Source of the DNA: Bryum argenteum
Lineage: Eukaryota > Streptophyta > Bryopsida > Bryales > Bryaceae
Assembly (NCBI GenBank): GCA_037043015.1
Contig: CM073327.1
Span: forward strand, 4,694,727-4,758,726
Length of the DNA stretch: 64,000 nt
Direction of reading: 5' to 3'
Under the pieces are notes generated by a model that saw only the letters and a program-made list of their open reading frames with translations, ran no database searches and had not been told where the DNA came from. The translations under genes and the position numbers were made by a program. Shown here in pieces: positions 1 to 12,100 of the stretch (the stretch's first letter is position 1; each line of letters starts with the position of its first letter).

Positions 1-200
1 GGTGGATACGTGACACATGAGGAACAATCTCCTAGACATGTGGTTATAGTCTAAACAAAGAGATTTATATATAGTTTCCTATTTTGCTTGAAGACCTAGG
101 TTTCTTTTTATTCTATACAATTTTAAATTCTTACATTTGTTGAAACAGAACAAAAAAACTTAGTATCTTTCCTATCAAGACATCCTTATACTTTCTTTAA

Positions 201-1076
201 CCCCTAAATGTCCCCAATGTCCTTTTTCTACATTTTGGAAGAAGGGCAAAAACTTTGAAGAGCCATAACTTTGTCATCCAAGATATGTTTTCAATCAATT
301 CTATTTAATATGGTAAAATTTGTAGACCCATACAATTGATTTTTAATTATCGGAGTGCATTTTAGTGAAGGCATCTTTTGGATTTGAATTTTCAAATGTA
401 AGGCATGTTTTACGATAGTGGGTTAATTATGTAAAACCAGAAAGAGTATTTAAATCTTTGATCCAGATAATTTTGGTATTAGATTTGCAATTATATTTCC
501 ATAATGAAAAAAGTGAAAAATAGATCATTAAAAAGTTATATCTCCTTTGTACACCGTTGGATTCCAACTTCAATTTTTGAAGTAAATTTCATTTAGAGTC
601 AAGTCTTACTAGTAAGACTCTTGACCAAATCGAAGAGGTTTTCTAGATGAGGCCTAGATTCAAGCGCAAAGAGTCTACTTTCAAACAATTCTTCCTTTGT
701 AAGTTTTATGGCAGCTCTCACCATTGCAGCAAGGTTGTTATTTGAGCCAAGAAATTTTATTGTGATGATTTTTTCATACAAGGGTAATATTGAGATGAAG
801 GTGAACAATTTCCTATATGAGGATATTTTCATTGTAACAATTTCTAGGATTTCCACTCGAAAGTGAAAATGATGAAATATTGTGATTTATTTCGAGTACC
901 AACACATTATGACATCCACAAGGTCTTATGAGTCAAATTTTGGTCCACATGACCTACAACAACTCTTTCACAAGTTTGTACGATTGAGATCTTAATAGCT
1001 TATCTTCTTTTCCAAATATAATACTATTTTTGAAAATGTGTTTATTGGCTAAAAGTAGGCTAGTATGTATAGGCGT
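201..1076 (+). mobile_element. degenerate TTAA/CCCCTAAA-type non-autonomous element, copy A
   Basis: The left end reads TTAA then CCCCTAAATG, the same terminus as the MITEs further on. The body aligns by eye with the reverse complement of 28337-28943 and with 23660-24560 (shared phrases around GAGCCATAACTT, the AAAGTGAAAATGATGAAAT stretch and ACATTATGA). The right end (about 1070-1076) is degenerate. A perfect 18 bp palindrome, AGTCTTACTAGTAAGACT, lies at 602-619. No credible protein is encoded. Confidence 0.6.
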
Positions 1077-1650
1077 TGAACATACCATTAAATTTTTGGT
1101 TGCGGTAAAAGAAGCTTCATTCATTTGGAGCAATTCAATATTCACTTATCGTAGATCTATAAATTTCATCATTATTTTCAATGACAAAATCATTTAGTCA
1201 ATAATTTAGTATCAAAGATAGTTCTTTTGATATGATGCAAACATAGAACTCTCACTAGCGCATTATGATTGTACAATAAGTTCTCTCAAATCTAATAGTA
1301 ATCTCAATAAGTTCTCTCAAATCTAATGATCTAATACCAATCTCAAGATGTATCAATCATCAAGAATTCTCAACCTCAAGCCATTCTTAAAATCAATAAC
1401 AAATATGTGTAGAAGGCTAAAACACAAATACAAATATAGGAACTGAATGAGTATGCAAAATTGATACTTACGTTCTCTGTTACGGAAGGCTATATGACTT
1501 CATGTTAATCTCTATTCTACGAATCCATGCCATTACGATTCCATTCTCTTCATCTCCCACAAAATTACATAAAAGACAACGTCGGCGGCTAGTAAAATAT
1601 TTTCCAAAGAAATCCACGACCAGTGTAAGCACTCAAATTCTGTAAACACT

Positions 1651-1715
1651 CAACCCTACCCAAACCAAGGAACATTCAACCCTACCCAAACCAAGGAACA
1701 TTCAACCCTACCCAA
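1651..1715. repeat. 26 bp tandem repeat, about 2.5 units
   Basis: The unit beginning CAACCCTACCC recurs at 1651, 1677 and 1703. Just upstream, AAGTTCTCTCAAATCTAAT is also duplicated (about 1280-1330). Nothing else is recognisable between about 1080 and 2170. Confidence 0.75.
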
Positions 1716-2175
1716 GCATCATTGTGAGCATTCTATGTGCTTGTGGGACGTGAGTACCATGATGCTACACTCGACTCCTTGAGACACTGCATGAATTCAG
1801 ATGACCTGAAAATTAGCTCAAATTCTAGTCTGGCAACTTTGGAATTAAAGTAACGATGTATGCAATTTTGATACATGGGAAAAGTAAGTGTTGGACACAC
1901 TAAAATCATCACACTCTACTCATAGGTGCTTCTGAAAAGGAGCAATCTAAAGATATGTACATGATGACTACATTGAAAATCAATCTTCAAAGTATTTACA
2001 AATAATACTTTCTCCTGCAAAATTCACCTAACTGAGCTATAATTTCTTCCCAGTACTGCTCCAGTTTTGAACAGGTTACCTCAAGAGATTGCCTCCTGTG
2101 AGAATAATTAAGTCGATGGAGCTGCAGAAACGGTTAATTTCTATACATTTTCTGTGCACATCACTAAGAGAAGTG

Positions 2176-4603
2176 TCAGTGTTCGATTTTTTTGCGGAAC
2201 TCACGCTTGAGATCCTGTTCACGAGAATGTGTTGGTGCCTAACGAGTAAGTTCTCACCTGACGCCGTTGTACGAACTTGTTCTCCAAACTGATCGAGAAC
2301 AGAGATGTCGGTGATGAAATCACACTGTAAAAGACAAGCTTAGAATGTGCATTGTCACAACCTCAGTAAAAAGTCAATCTACCTCTTTGGGAAGGAATTT
2401 GCTAAAATGTCAATGTATCTCTTTGTGAAGGAAATTGCTGATGCCGAATAGAAAGGGGCAGACTGAAACGTCCCCAGCCACTAATGTACTGAGAAAAAGG
2501 AGCCGGTATATAACAACCTGTGTAAGTTACGTACTCATTTAACATTGCTGAAGAGTTGACCATACTGCCCTGGCAATGATGCTCTGTTCTCCCATCCCAC
2601 GCATGTGGTGAGATTGTGCCACCATGTTAGCACTCACGATTTCTCAAGCGAATAATGTCATGATCAATGTATGTTATATAGTGAAAAACCAATGGCACAG
2701 TCGACTGTAAGGAATAACCATGAAGCCAATATGCCTAATCAGTTGCATAATATGCAACCAAGTAATGCGTAATATGCATCTACTTAAGTGATAGCATGTA
2801 ATTAAGTGATAGCACACAATCATTTACAGGAATAGCAGCGATTCCTCGACTTGCTAAATAAAAATACTGTATCTCGCTACTTACGCGAGATATGTAGATG
2901 TTTCCGTAAACACTTCCTCTCCGTCCTTGAGGTTTTGATGTTCAGCATCAACAACTTCCTCTTGCAATCGATGTGCCTTCTCCGCTTTCCGCACAAGATC
3001 CTCTTCACGACCTTTGATGGCAGATTGATGCTTCTCGACTTTCATCGTCACATCTTGCAATTGATTCTTGAGGTTCGTAATGTGCTCGTCTTTCTTCCCC
3101 AACGCAGTTTCCAAGCTCGCCACTCTCGAGCTGTCGGCGGACGCCACAGCTTCATCTCTTTCGACGCGCAAGCTCCGCATTTTCTCTTCCACATCGGCCA
3201 AGCGCTGGGCTGACGTCTGCAAACTTTGATCCGTCTCGCCCTTCAATTCATCGACAGCTGAGTTGTCTGCTTCGATCGCTTCTTCAACTTCTTCAGTCTC
3301 CGCGGACTCGGGAGCTGCGCCCCAGACTCTGGATTTCAAGCCAGCGATGGTTGAAAACAGACCAGCCGATGGTTTGGGCTCCTCATCTTCGGGTTCGACC
3401 ATGTCGCGTTGTTCAATTGCTTCTTTCTTGGTTTCCTTGGCCGCTTCGAGTAATTTCTCAAGGGCGTCAATTCTCTCCGCCATTGTGATTGCAAGACTAG
3501 CTTCTTCAGTGGACTTCTGTCGAAGCTTCTCGACTTCTACTTCCGCTTCAGCAGCTTTCTTCTCGGCAGTGGCCGCCTTCTCTTCTTGCTCTCTCAATGC
3601 AGCCCCTAACCGATTCGCTCGCTCGGCAACATTCCGGAGCTCCTCCTGGAACTCGGCGATGGTCGCTCCCTTTTGTTCGGCCTCTTCGCGATAGTGAAGA
3701 AGATCAGCTTCCATTCCCGCCGCTTTCGCCGACATTTCTTTCGCATGTGAATCTAGCTGAGAGACTTTCTTCTCCGCCGGGATTGCTCGCGACTCAAAGT
3801 GCTCAGCCTGCAACAAAACATCCAGGTTATTGAACAATTACAGCATAAAATACGTAATGCAAGAAATCCAAACCGCTTGGGAAGAGAAATACCTTCGAAG
3901 AAAGCTCCTCAACGGCTATGTTCTTCTCAACCAGTTTCCTCTTCAACCGTTCCTCTTCATTGTTGATCTCCTCATCCAACCTTCGCAACTCCGCTTCCCG
4001 ATCGCGAATGGTGACTCTCAAACGATCGTGTTCTTCTTTCAGATTGATGTTGCTTTTCTCATCAGTCTTCAACTTAGCCTCCAACTCCGCAACTTTGTTC
4101 TTGTACCGATCTTCGGCTTCCTTCAACCGCAATTCCAACTGCGCAGCCTTCTCGCCAGCAGCTTGAATGGTCTTTTGCAACTCCACCTTCTCTTTCTCAA
4201 GATCTTCCACTTTATGTTTATACTCTCTCGTCACTTCATTCGCCTTCTCAGTATTACGATTCGCTAATTGAAAGGCTTCTTCACAATCCTTCAAATGCGC
4301 CTTGACCTTCGAAAGTTCATTCTTCAAGAACCTGATTTCCTGCAACACCACAAATTCAAACCACAATTTCAAACTCAAAGTTCACGTGTTCCTGGCAATA
4401 AAACATTCACAAATTGCTGGCAATTGAAGTCATTCAACAATAAAATCAATTACCTCGTCCGCTTTCTCGCCAACTTTCGACGGAACGACGACCTGTGTAG
4501 CAACGACGGTCCCTTTGTCATGTCCACCTCCAACGAAATCCTGCGCTTCCTTAGCTTGGCTCTCCAACTTCTCCTTAACAATCGCAGCCTCCTGGCTCGC
4601 CAT
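2176..4603 (-). CDS. long coiled-coil protein, function unknown (5 exons, about 541 aa)
   Basis: Exons on the minus strand are 4603-4454 (starts MASQEAAIVKEK), 4339-3893, 3807-2885, 2324-2258 and 2214-2176. All introns are GT-AG and phases agree. The protein is almost entirely Glu/Lys/Arg/Ala/Leu-rich heptads, so an extended coiled coil is the only visible fold. A short hydrophobic break (GLFSTIAGLKSRVWG) sits between two acidic stretches near the middle. There is no signal peptide or membrane segment. The reading frame of exon 3 runs into a TAA at 2881-2883, but that stop overlaps a consensus donor (GC|GTAAGT). Using the donor adds two short exons and a basic C-terminus (DLKREFRKKIEH). If the intron is retained, the protein ends at 507 aa. 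I do not recognise an orthologue. Filament-like or scaffold roles are guesses. Confidence 0.72.
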
Positions 4604-5832
4604 TACTGCTGCTACGCTTCTAAGTAACGGTAGTAATGCAATTCTCCTTTCTCTGTTTCAAGTCCACAACCAAACACAATTAGCGCATGAACAACAACCG
4701 TATCTGTCACCGTCCACGTCTTTTCCACTCGAAAGACAAATTTGCTGTTGCTACAACTCGCAACACTCAACTACTAACGCTTCACTTCTCACTAATTCCA
4801 ATAACGTGATTCTCTTCTCTCTACTCAAACATTCAGAAACTAATAAACACGTCAATCTCAGCAAAATTCAACTACTACTGATCAAGCACGAATTTGCTGT
4901 TGCTATCACTCACAATAATTCCAAAAAAATTCATATCTACATATCTGCTGCCCTTCGACTCCTCCGAAACCTCTCCAAGTCACAAGTTATAACATACACA
5001 AGCACACACGAACGGAAAAAGCTCCATGACAAACTACCATCAACAACTATTGCTAACCGTCTCCGACATGCTCACTCTTTCTGCTGCGCAGGCACAAACG
5101 AGTACGAATATTCACTCCAAACTATTTCGAGCGTGCTCACTCCTGGATTCCTGCCGCGCACTTCAAGCTCCAAATCCTCTGGAAGTCTGACAAGCGCACA
5201 GAAGGGAGAAAACTCTGCCTGGACGATTGAGGCTGAAAAACACACTTCAAGGCTTCGATCAATCGGAAATGGAAGCAAATTGCTAGTCTGTTCACAAACA
5301 AGCTGCACGTTGATATATGATAGAAAAGGAAACAATGAATGGAGCAGGCGTCGACGTCCTCACGACACTGCGTCGCCCGGCGTCTGTCGTCACCGCCATG
5401 CAGAAAGAGCAGCTCTCCAAGTGTCTACGGACGTGGCGGCTCCTTGCGGCTGTAGTCGATGTCCTCTGGCCTCCGCCCATCGTTGCCACCTCGACTTGCT
5501 TCCACGTATGCAGGCCACGCATTGATGGACCCTGCTCTAAATCGCCCATTCCTTTTTGAGGTGATTTGAAATTGTCCTGTAGACATTCTAGGGTGGGGTG
5601 TGTGCGTATATGGACCGTACTCTTGAAAGATTGCTCCTATTAATGAGGCCAAAAAGGAAAATTGCAGTTGAAAATTTGGTAACAAGTGTTCATGATGAGG
5701 ACATTGTACTATGTCTTTATGACGTTTGGCGCTCATCTTCACGTTTATCATTCATCAAATATTTGTAAAGTGTTTCATGATTACTCTCCACAATTTGTAT
5801 TGAATCCAAAAGCTCTTTATTTGTTGACATTG
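4604..5832. other. upstream region of the coiled-coil gene, no gene seen
   Basis: This stretch presumably holds the promoter and 5' UTR of the minus-strand coiled-coil gene. Open frames occur on both strands over 4515-5750, but they lack domains, overlap each other and cover the gene's first exon in antisense. I treat them as chance frames. Confidence 0.5.
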
Positions 5833-6440
5833 AACCCCTAATGCCTAAGAGGGGGTATCAACTTTTTACTTTCTTCAAAGTCAACCAAGAAAGTTTTACC
5901 ATGCCAAAATCTTCTCGTTTTAGCTCTGTTTAGCCTCCATTTAGCTTGTGGAAAGTTCAGACCTTTTAAAGACAGTAGATTTCTCTCATACCTTTCCAAC
6001 AAGATCATTCATGCTTCAAAGTTATTGATCCCATAGACTTCAAAAATTCACCGATATTTGTGATTTTAATTTTTGTTCAAGTTTTTTCTTTTTTTTGGTA
6101 TGTGTAGAGAAGGTACCAAGGCATGTTCTCATTGTTTGAAATTTCTATATGATAATTATTGACATGCCCCTTTGTATTTATCGTCAAAAATAGGCCTTTA
6201 TATTTATTTTAGCATTGTGAATAATCAAGCTTTTCTCTAGGTTTTATATGGCCTATGGGGTAAAAATTATACCTAACTTGCCTAGGTACATTAACTTCAA
6301 GAGCCTCAAATCAAATTTACTCCTAAAAAAGTAATTTTGGGCTCTAAGCCTCCAACGTACTAATTTCCTTTCAACAATAAGGCAATTTTTTATTCAAGGA
6401 ATGGTAGCCTAGAGCGGGGTTCCGCGTTCCTTGCAAATCT
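5833..6440. repeat. dispersed repeat, related to 29340-29550
   Basis: The section at about 6106-6295 (GGTACCAAGGCATG, CATGCC, GGCCTATGGGG, GCCTAGGTACATTAA) matches the reverse complement of 29340-29550 in order and spacing. The left end, GAACCCCTAATGCC, resembles the CCCCTAAA termini of the MITEs, so it may be a decayed relative. No coding potential. Confidence 0.5.
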
Positions 6441-6469
6441 ATGCGTTCACATCAATGACATCTTTTTAA

Positions 6470-6727
6470 CCCCTAAAGGTCCTTGATACAAAATTGTCTA
6501 AATTATCCAAAAGAACCTTCTTCTACTTCAGGTGCAAAGAAACTCAACCTAAGCATTGATTAGAAGATCCAACCATGGGATCTTGAAGTTAACTTGATCA
6601 TTCTTGAATGTCAAATTTGAACTGTTAATTTTTCTCCAATTTTGAGATTATAATGTTCAAAGTTGGCTGGATTTTCTCCCTGCGGAAATTCCAAAAAACG
6701 ATTTCCGCTTTCATGGACCTTTAGGGG
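6470..6727 (+). mobile_element. 260 bp MITE, TTAA target site, CCCCTAAAGGTCC ends (copy 1)
   Basis: The element has perfect 13 bp inverted ends (CCCCTAAAGGTCC ... GGACCTTTAGGGG). It is flanked on both sides by TTAA (6466-6469 and 6728-6731). It is internally homologous to 14577-14836 and to the inverted copy at 14990-15259. TTAA duplication and CCC-type ends are hallmarks of piggyBac-like transposons, so it is probably a non-autonomous piggyBac derivative; the superfamily is inferred. Confidence 0.85.
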
Positions 6728-8700
6728 TTAATGTTCCTACTGCTCCCATTGCGTTCTTGGAGTAACTATGTGCGGCCACGTCGATGGAAGAAAGTGGATT
6801 CCGCTATTTTAGGAAGAAGGTGGATTCATGGCCCTTGCACATGAGCATGGGGGCATCTGCCATCGCCTAGCCCCTGGAGCTATTAATGAATGCTATCAGC
6901 TCCCATTTGTTTGCAGTTGGACTACCGCTCCAGCAATCGGGTGGTGCTCCGACGAGAGGGCTATCAATCCTCATTACCGAGGTTCCTAATTTTAGTCATA
7001 AAGTGTAATCTCACCCCGTAAACTCTAGCCCTTACATTGTAGTCGTGCCCCCAACGATGAATTCTTTTAATTTTATTTATTTACTTCAACGCCCATAATC
7101 AATATAAGGTAAAATGGTATAAAATTAGACTTGAGTGATTCTCTAAACTTTGAGTGAAAATTGAGATAATTTATAACCATGGCATACTAATATACTTCTA
7201 CATCAATTTATATGTCATAAAAGTCATTGTAATTTCCCAAAGTGTATTCCATTACCACTTTATCTAAACATTAGTTCTAAAGTTACTATAACATTAACTT
7301 GAAGTTACTTTGAACGTGTTTTGTTGGTTACGAAATCAAAATTGGATTGAAAAAAAATCAATACATAAATTGAAGGCATAATACCAAATGACATGTAAAA
7401 ATTTGATTCGTAATTCATACTTTTACATCTATTATTTATAAAACTTAAATGTCATGAAAAAAATGTGACTTCCTAACTCTTTTGAAACTATCCTCTGAAA
7501 CAGATATACACACTTTATTCCTTGTATTAGATCGAAAACGCTAAATTTCTCAAAAAATAATTATTTATTCTAATGAAATATTGAGACTTAGATTTAGAAA
7601 GCGATAGAAATTATACTTTTATTAATATTACTAGTATTTGAGATTTAATATGATCGGCTGAAATCAACTGTTATATGGTAAATTGGAAACATGCCACTGC
7701 TTATTCAAAAATAATACTATTAATTTTCCAAAGTAGTAAATTTCCTTACACTTAGTTCCTACTTAAAAAATTACGGATATATGAGTAAAAATGTTCAATA
7801 TGAGTAATTTTACTTCTCTTAATATTTAAATTTCAATTGTAACTGAATTGTGACGTTAATTGATTGAGAGGGTGAGATTGATATTTATAAAATTGAAATA
7901 AAAAACTAAGTGATTATTGAATTATGTTCAATGGGTTTTGAAATTGGACAATGGGTAGGAAGATTGGCAAAATTGTTACTTGATTGACACACAATTGAAA
8001 TCAAAGCAAGAATAATAAAAAAAAATCAATTGTTTTTAGTGAAAAGGGGATATATAATGGTGGATGTGGAAGAATAGAGGGAAAGTAAAAGGATGAAGGG
8101 GAATAAATAGAGGGAAATGTAAGGGAAGGTGGGATCATGGAAGTGGGGTAAGAAGCAGTTGAAGGGTGTTGTCAAATGGTAAGGCTGATGAGCCCTCCAT
8201 GGGCCTCATGTGTCATGTGGGCGGCCCATCAGTTTTTGTTGTCACCGTCTTCATTAAAGAGGGAGCGTCATTTTTCACCGGAAGATCCTGGTGATACTCT
8301 CAATAAGTACTGTTTCCCCGATCATTGATGGAATTTCCAATTTACACTATTAGGTTACAATAATTGTAGTCGTAGACAACATCCGGTTAGGTCATTGAAT
8401 TGCAACTAGATTCGATGAAATGCCTTACTTTCTGGTTTCGACCCTTGGTTATGTATGCCGGAAGCGAGCTGAGGACATTTTTTCTGTCACCGTCTCCATC
8501 AAGAAGGCTAAAGGCAGTATCGCCTCTGGAAGGAGGATCTTACAAACGATTTCGTTAAAGAAAATGTTAGCTTTGTGAATCGCAAGAGATATGGTTCGCA
8601 TGATTTTGAAGACAGTACTTGTGCTCGGGCACATTCACATTTATATGCTCGGTCAACTACGTTTCGTCGAGTGCATAATTCGTCTTAGAGAGCTACAGAT
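6728..8700. other. AT-rich intergenic sequence
   Basis: No gene, RNA or clear mobile element is recognisable. Several frames over 60 codons near 8449-8640 lack any domain. Confidence 0.5.
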
Positions 8701-9190
8701 GCATCATCGTGCTTGTGAGTCTTGCATTTTTGTGAAGGTAGTCACGATTGTTGTTGCGAAGGTTCTGAGCGTTATTGCGTGGCAGGTGCGGTGTTTTAAG
8801 TGCAAAAACTTTGGCTCTTTGGAAATGGATCTTGTAAAATGCAGCAACAGAAACTCAGAAAGTGTGGAAAATACTATCACAAGGATCGTTCAAGTGCATG
8901 AATTCAAATTTCTCCAAAGAAAAAGCCCTCCATTGTTTCTCCCGTGGTGTGCCCTCGTCACCAAATCACCATTGTGATACTTGCTGGCGGTTCCAGATGA
9001 ACGCGAAGCTCTACCGATGTTTACACTATCCAAAAGTTTTCCATAAGACTTGCTACCCAGAACGGACACATTTACTCGAAGATATTTCAGGTCAATTGCT
9101 CATCCTTGTGCTCATTGATGTGGCTCATGCTGGTTTGTTCCAAGCTGATAGGAGGCCCTGGCTCAAGCTTGAGCTCCAGCCCGAGTAAGG
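8700..9190 (+). pseudogene. decayed PHD-finger fragment, EDM2-like
   Basis: Zinc-finger pieces occur in order but in different frames: CFKCKNFGSLEMDLVKC, then KCGKYYHKD, then CPRH, then HHCDTCW, then LYRC followed by FHKTCYPERTHLLEDI. The order and spacing resemble the tandem PHD/extended PHD region of plant EDM2-like chromatin proteins, where a CP-x-H-x-C-x-x-C segment leads into FHxxC. Frames change at least twice and no flanking domains are visible, so this is a relic. The specific EDM2 link is tentative; other PHD families are possible. Confidence 0.45.
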
Positions 9191-12100
9191 CATTCTCTGT
9201 GTGGTTTTGCAGAACCCAACCTCCTTTCCTACAGCCTGTGTCAGAAAGTATTTGTATTTAAGTCCCCAGAAGACAACTGTTTGTTTCTTTTGATAAAAGT
9301 ATCAAAGCAGTTGCCGACTAGGTGCGCAATCGTCAAGAGCGACATCTTACATGATCTTTTTAGCGAGTCTGAGATTGGATGCACACCTACTTCCTCACCC
9401 GCTTCTAGAGGTATAATACATCTTGAGATTCATGACCTAGAAATTTCAAATTCTTCTTTAGAAGAAACTTCGCATCTCTGTTGCATTGAAAGGAACAAAG
9501 AAGTGAAGGAGAAAGCACTAGATTCTCTCATTCCATAAACATTTACATTCGTGATATTCGACAACCTGACGGTCACTCAGGAGAGCTTCATCGTTGTGCA
9601 GAGCCTCGAGTTGAGCAATCGATGAAGCAGATCAATCTAGTCGGTCTTCTTTATCTGAACATTCTCACTTAATTCGAAGTCTCTCAAGAATTGATAGGAG
9701 CACAATCCTTGGTAGCGCTTTCACTTCATTGGAAGTCAATCCTAAATTGATAGCAATTGAAATCCTTGGAAACGCTCATGGCTTTGGTATTTTACGGTTT
9801 TGAAAGTCCACAACTAAATCAACTAATTCAGAATTACGAGTTAAGGATTGTTCAATGGTAATGTGATTAGGTAAGTCACGCGCTCGAATATTACCGAAAC
9901 GGTCAATCCACTTTGAGTTAATCAAATTGAGCCTTTAAATCAGGACTTCTAGAGTTGATATGTAAACGCTAATTCATTCTTAAACAAGCGTGGCAATAAT
10001 CAGTTGGCTAAGCATGAACATAATCAAAAAGAAGTTGAGGGGCTGCTGTCAATCGATCTTCGTATTCTATGTTTCGAATTCAATGTATCTTCAAAATGTA
10101 TGGTTCACTATTACATTGATGCTGATGGAGTTGCTTGATATGATGTGTGTGAGGGAAGCTCAAGGTCTTTCTCGATGTAACTAGTCTTATCAAACCAAAT
10201 GGTGTTGTTAAGAGGACACCACTGCTTGAACATTTACGTACTTGGCAATATTACCTGTTTCGTTCCGTTCAGCTACATATTTTTTACAATGGCAGTGTCA
10301 AACAAACAGACAGTATGAGTCACAACGGGTCTGAACGAAGAGCAATAACTTTCAGAAGTTTTACTTTTGTCATGAAAGTTTAAAAATAAAATTTTTGTTG
10401 GATAGATCCGAATTGCAATGAGGTAATTGGAGTTTCTTGCTTGACACTCACTATTTTGGTGATATGGTAAAAGTGGTTGTATCTTGTCCACTGAAGTTCT
10501 CTTATTTTTCCTATTTCTGATTAATTTCTTCTGTATGTGTACGTGCATTGAACCTTGAGTTGTGGCATCTAATTAGGTCCTCAAATTGGCGTGAGTGTAA
10601 ATCAGTTGAAGTGCGGATCAGTTAAAGTATGCTTCAGTTGTAGTTCGATTCAGTTGAAGTGGAATTCAGTTGTGAGTGAGATTCAGTCGTGATTGAGTTG
10701 TGGGTGAGATTCAGTTGTGAAAAGCACATTTTTAAAGTTTCAGTAATTCTTGATTATCATTTCAAGAAAACCTGCGTTTGAGGATTACTAATGCATTGCT
10801 CAGATACCATGTGAGAAATTCAACACTATCTCATTGTGAAGAATTTGTGTATTATATATTATCATTATGTATTCTTCATAACAAGCTATTAAGCATTAGA
10901 AAGGTGACTCAAACTTAAAAGAGACACATCTCTTATGAAGAGTCATGTTAGAGTAATCTAACTAGTGTACTAAATACATCTAACATCTTAACATCGCGGT
11001 TGTAGCTTTGGGTTTCCATGTTGCGGTATTGGTGCAGATTCGACAAGTCTCACTTTTCCTTGATTTGTTTTTTTACCTATGTTGCGCAAGTTGATCTACA
11101 GTGGAGGTCGTTTGTTTCCTACGCAATCTTGTGCTCTCCATTTCTGCCATCTCATTCAACTACTTGTAGCCGATTCATGTAATTCATGACTCCACAGTAT
11201 TGTTAGTGTAGCAAATTTTCGCCATCGTTCCCTCTTTAGTGCTTGAAATATGTCGGTCCGCTTTTGACATATTGGTAGGTTGTTCAAGCTCCACACTGAT
11301 TATCTTCTTTGTGCACTATTATAAATATCTGACTTCCAACTATAGCTACTTAGCCATTGTGTTAGACAAGCATAGCAAAGTGATTACAATGATTGCATTT
11401 ATTAATGCTAACATATATATATTCAAAATATTAACATTTTTTTTAGTTTTCAGAGTTGTAGAAATAAAATAAGCCTTAGTTTTGTTGGTGATGTGTACCA
11501 CTTTGATATTCCCTTCTTATACACTTATGCAATGTCAATTTGTTTTGGATGCAAGGAAGAAAGTTTAGTTAGAATGCATGACTACATAGATTGTGAAGAA
11601 GAAAAAGAAGTGTCTCTTGCTTGGAAGGGTGTATGACTCAGATTATACTAAGCAAATCTACCAACTCATTAATGTCAATATACATCCCAGGTTTGCATAC
11701 AATATTTAGATCTAGATTTTAATCTCGCATTTCTTTTAGAGTGTCTTTGTGGTTCTCTAATGTCTCATCATTTACATTCTAAGACCTTCCAAGCATAAAT
11801 ACTCCAACTTAGCATGTTTCTTACCTTCTAGCAACGACTTTCACATAGTATCCATATCCAACATAAGGGTGTGCAAAAAAGTAACACCTATACTCTCTCT
11901 TTCTCCTAATTACAAAATGCGGAATAATTCAACCTTCCATCCATGTCCTGAATACACCATGCACAATCTAATGAACCCATTTGGATTTTAGATAATTGGC
12001 TTGCAATGGTAAAACACGCTCCTTGTTTGAAAATCCATAAACAATATTCGTCTTTCATGAATTGATTGCCATAAATTCATATTTTCATGCACGATTTTGT

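Noticed and set aside
4515..5525. 336-codon plus-strand ORF
   Set aside because: It overlaps the first exon of the coiled-coil gene in antisense, has no domain and has low-complexity Ser/Thr/His composition.
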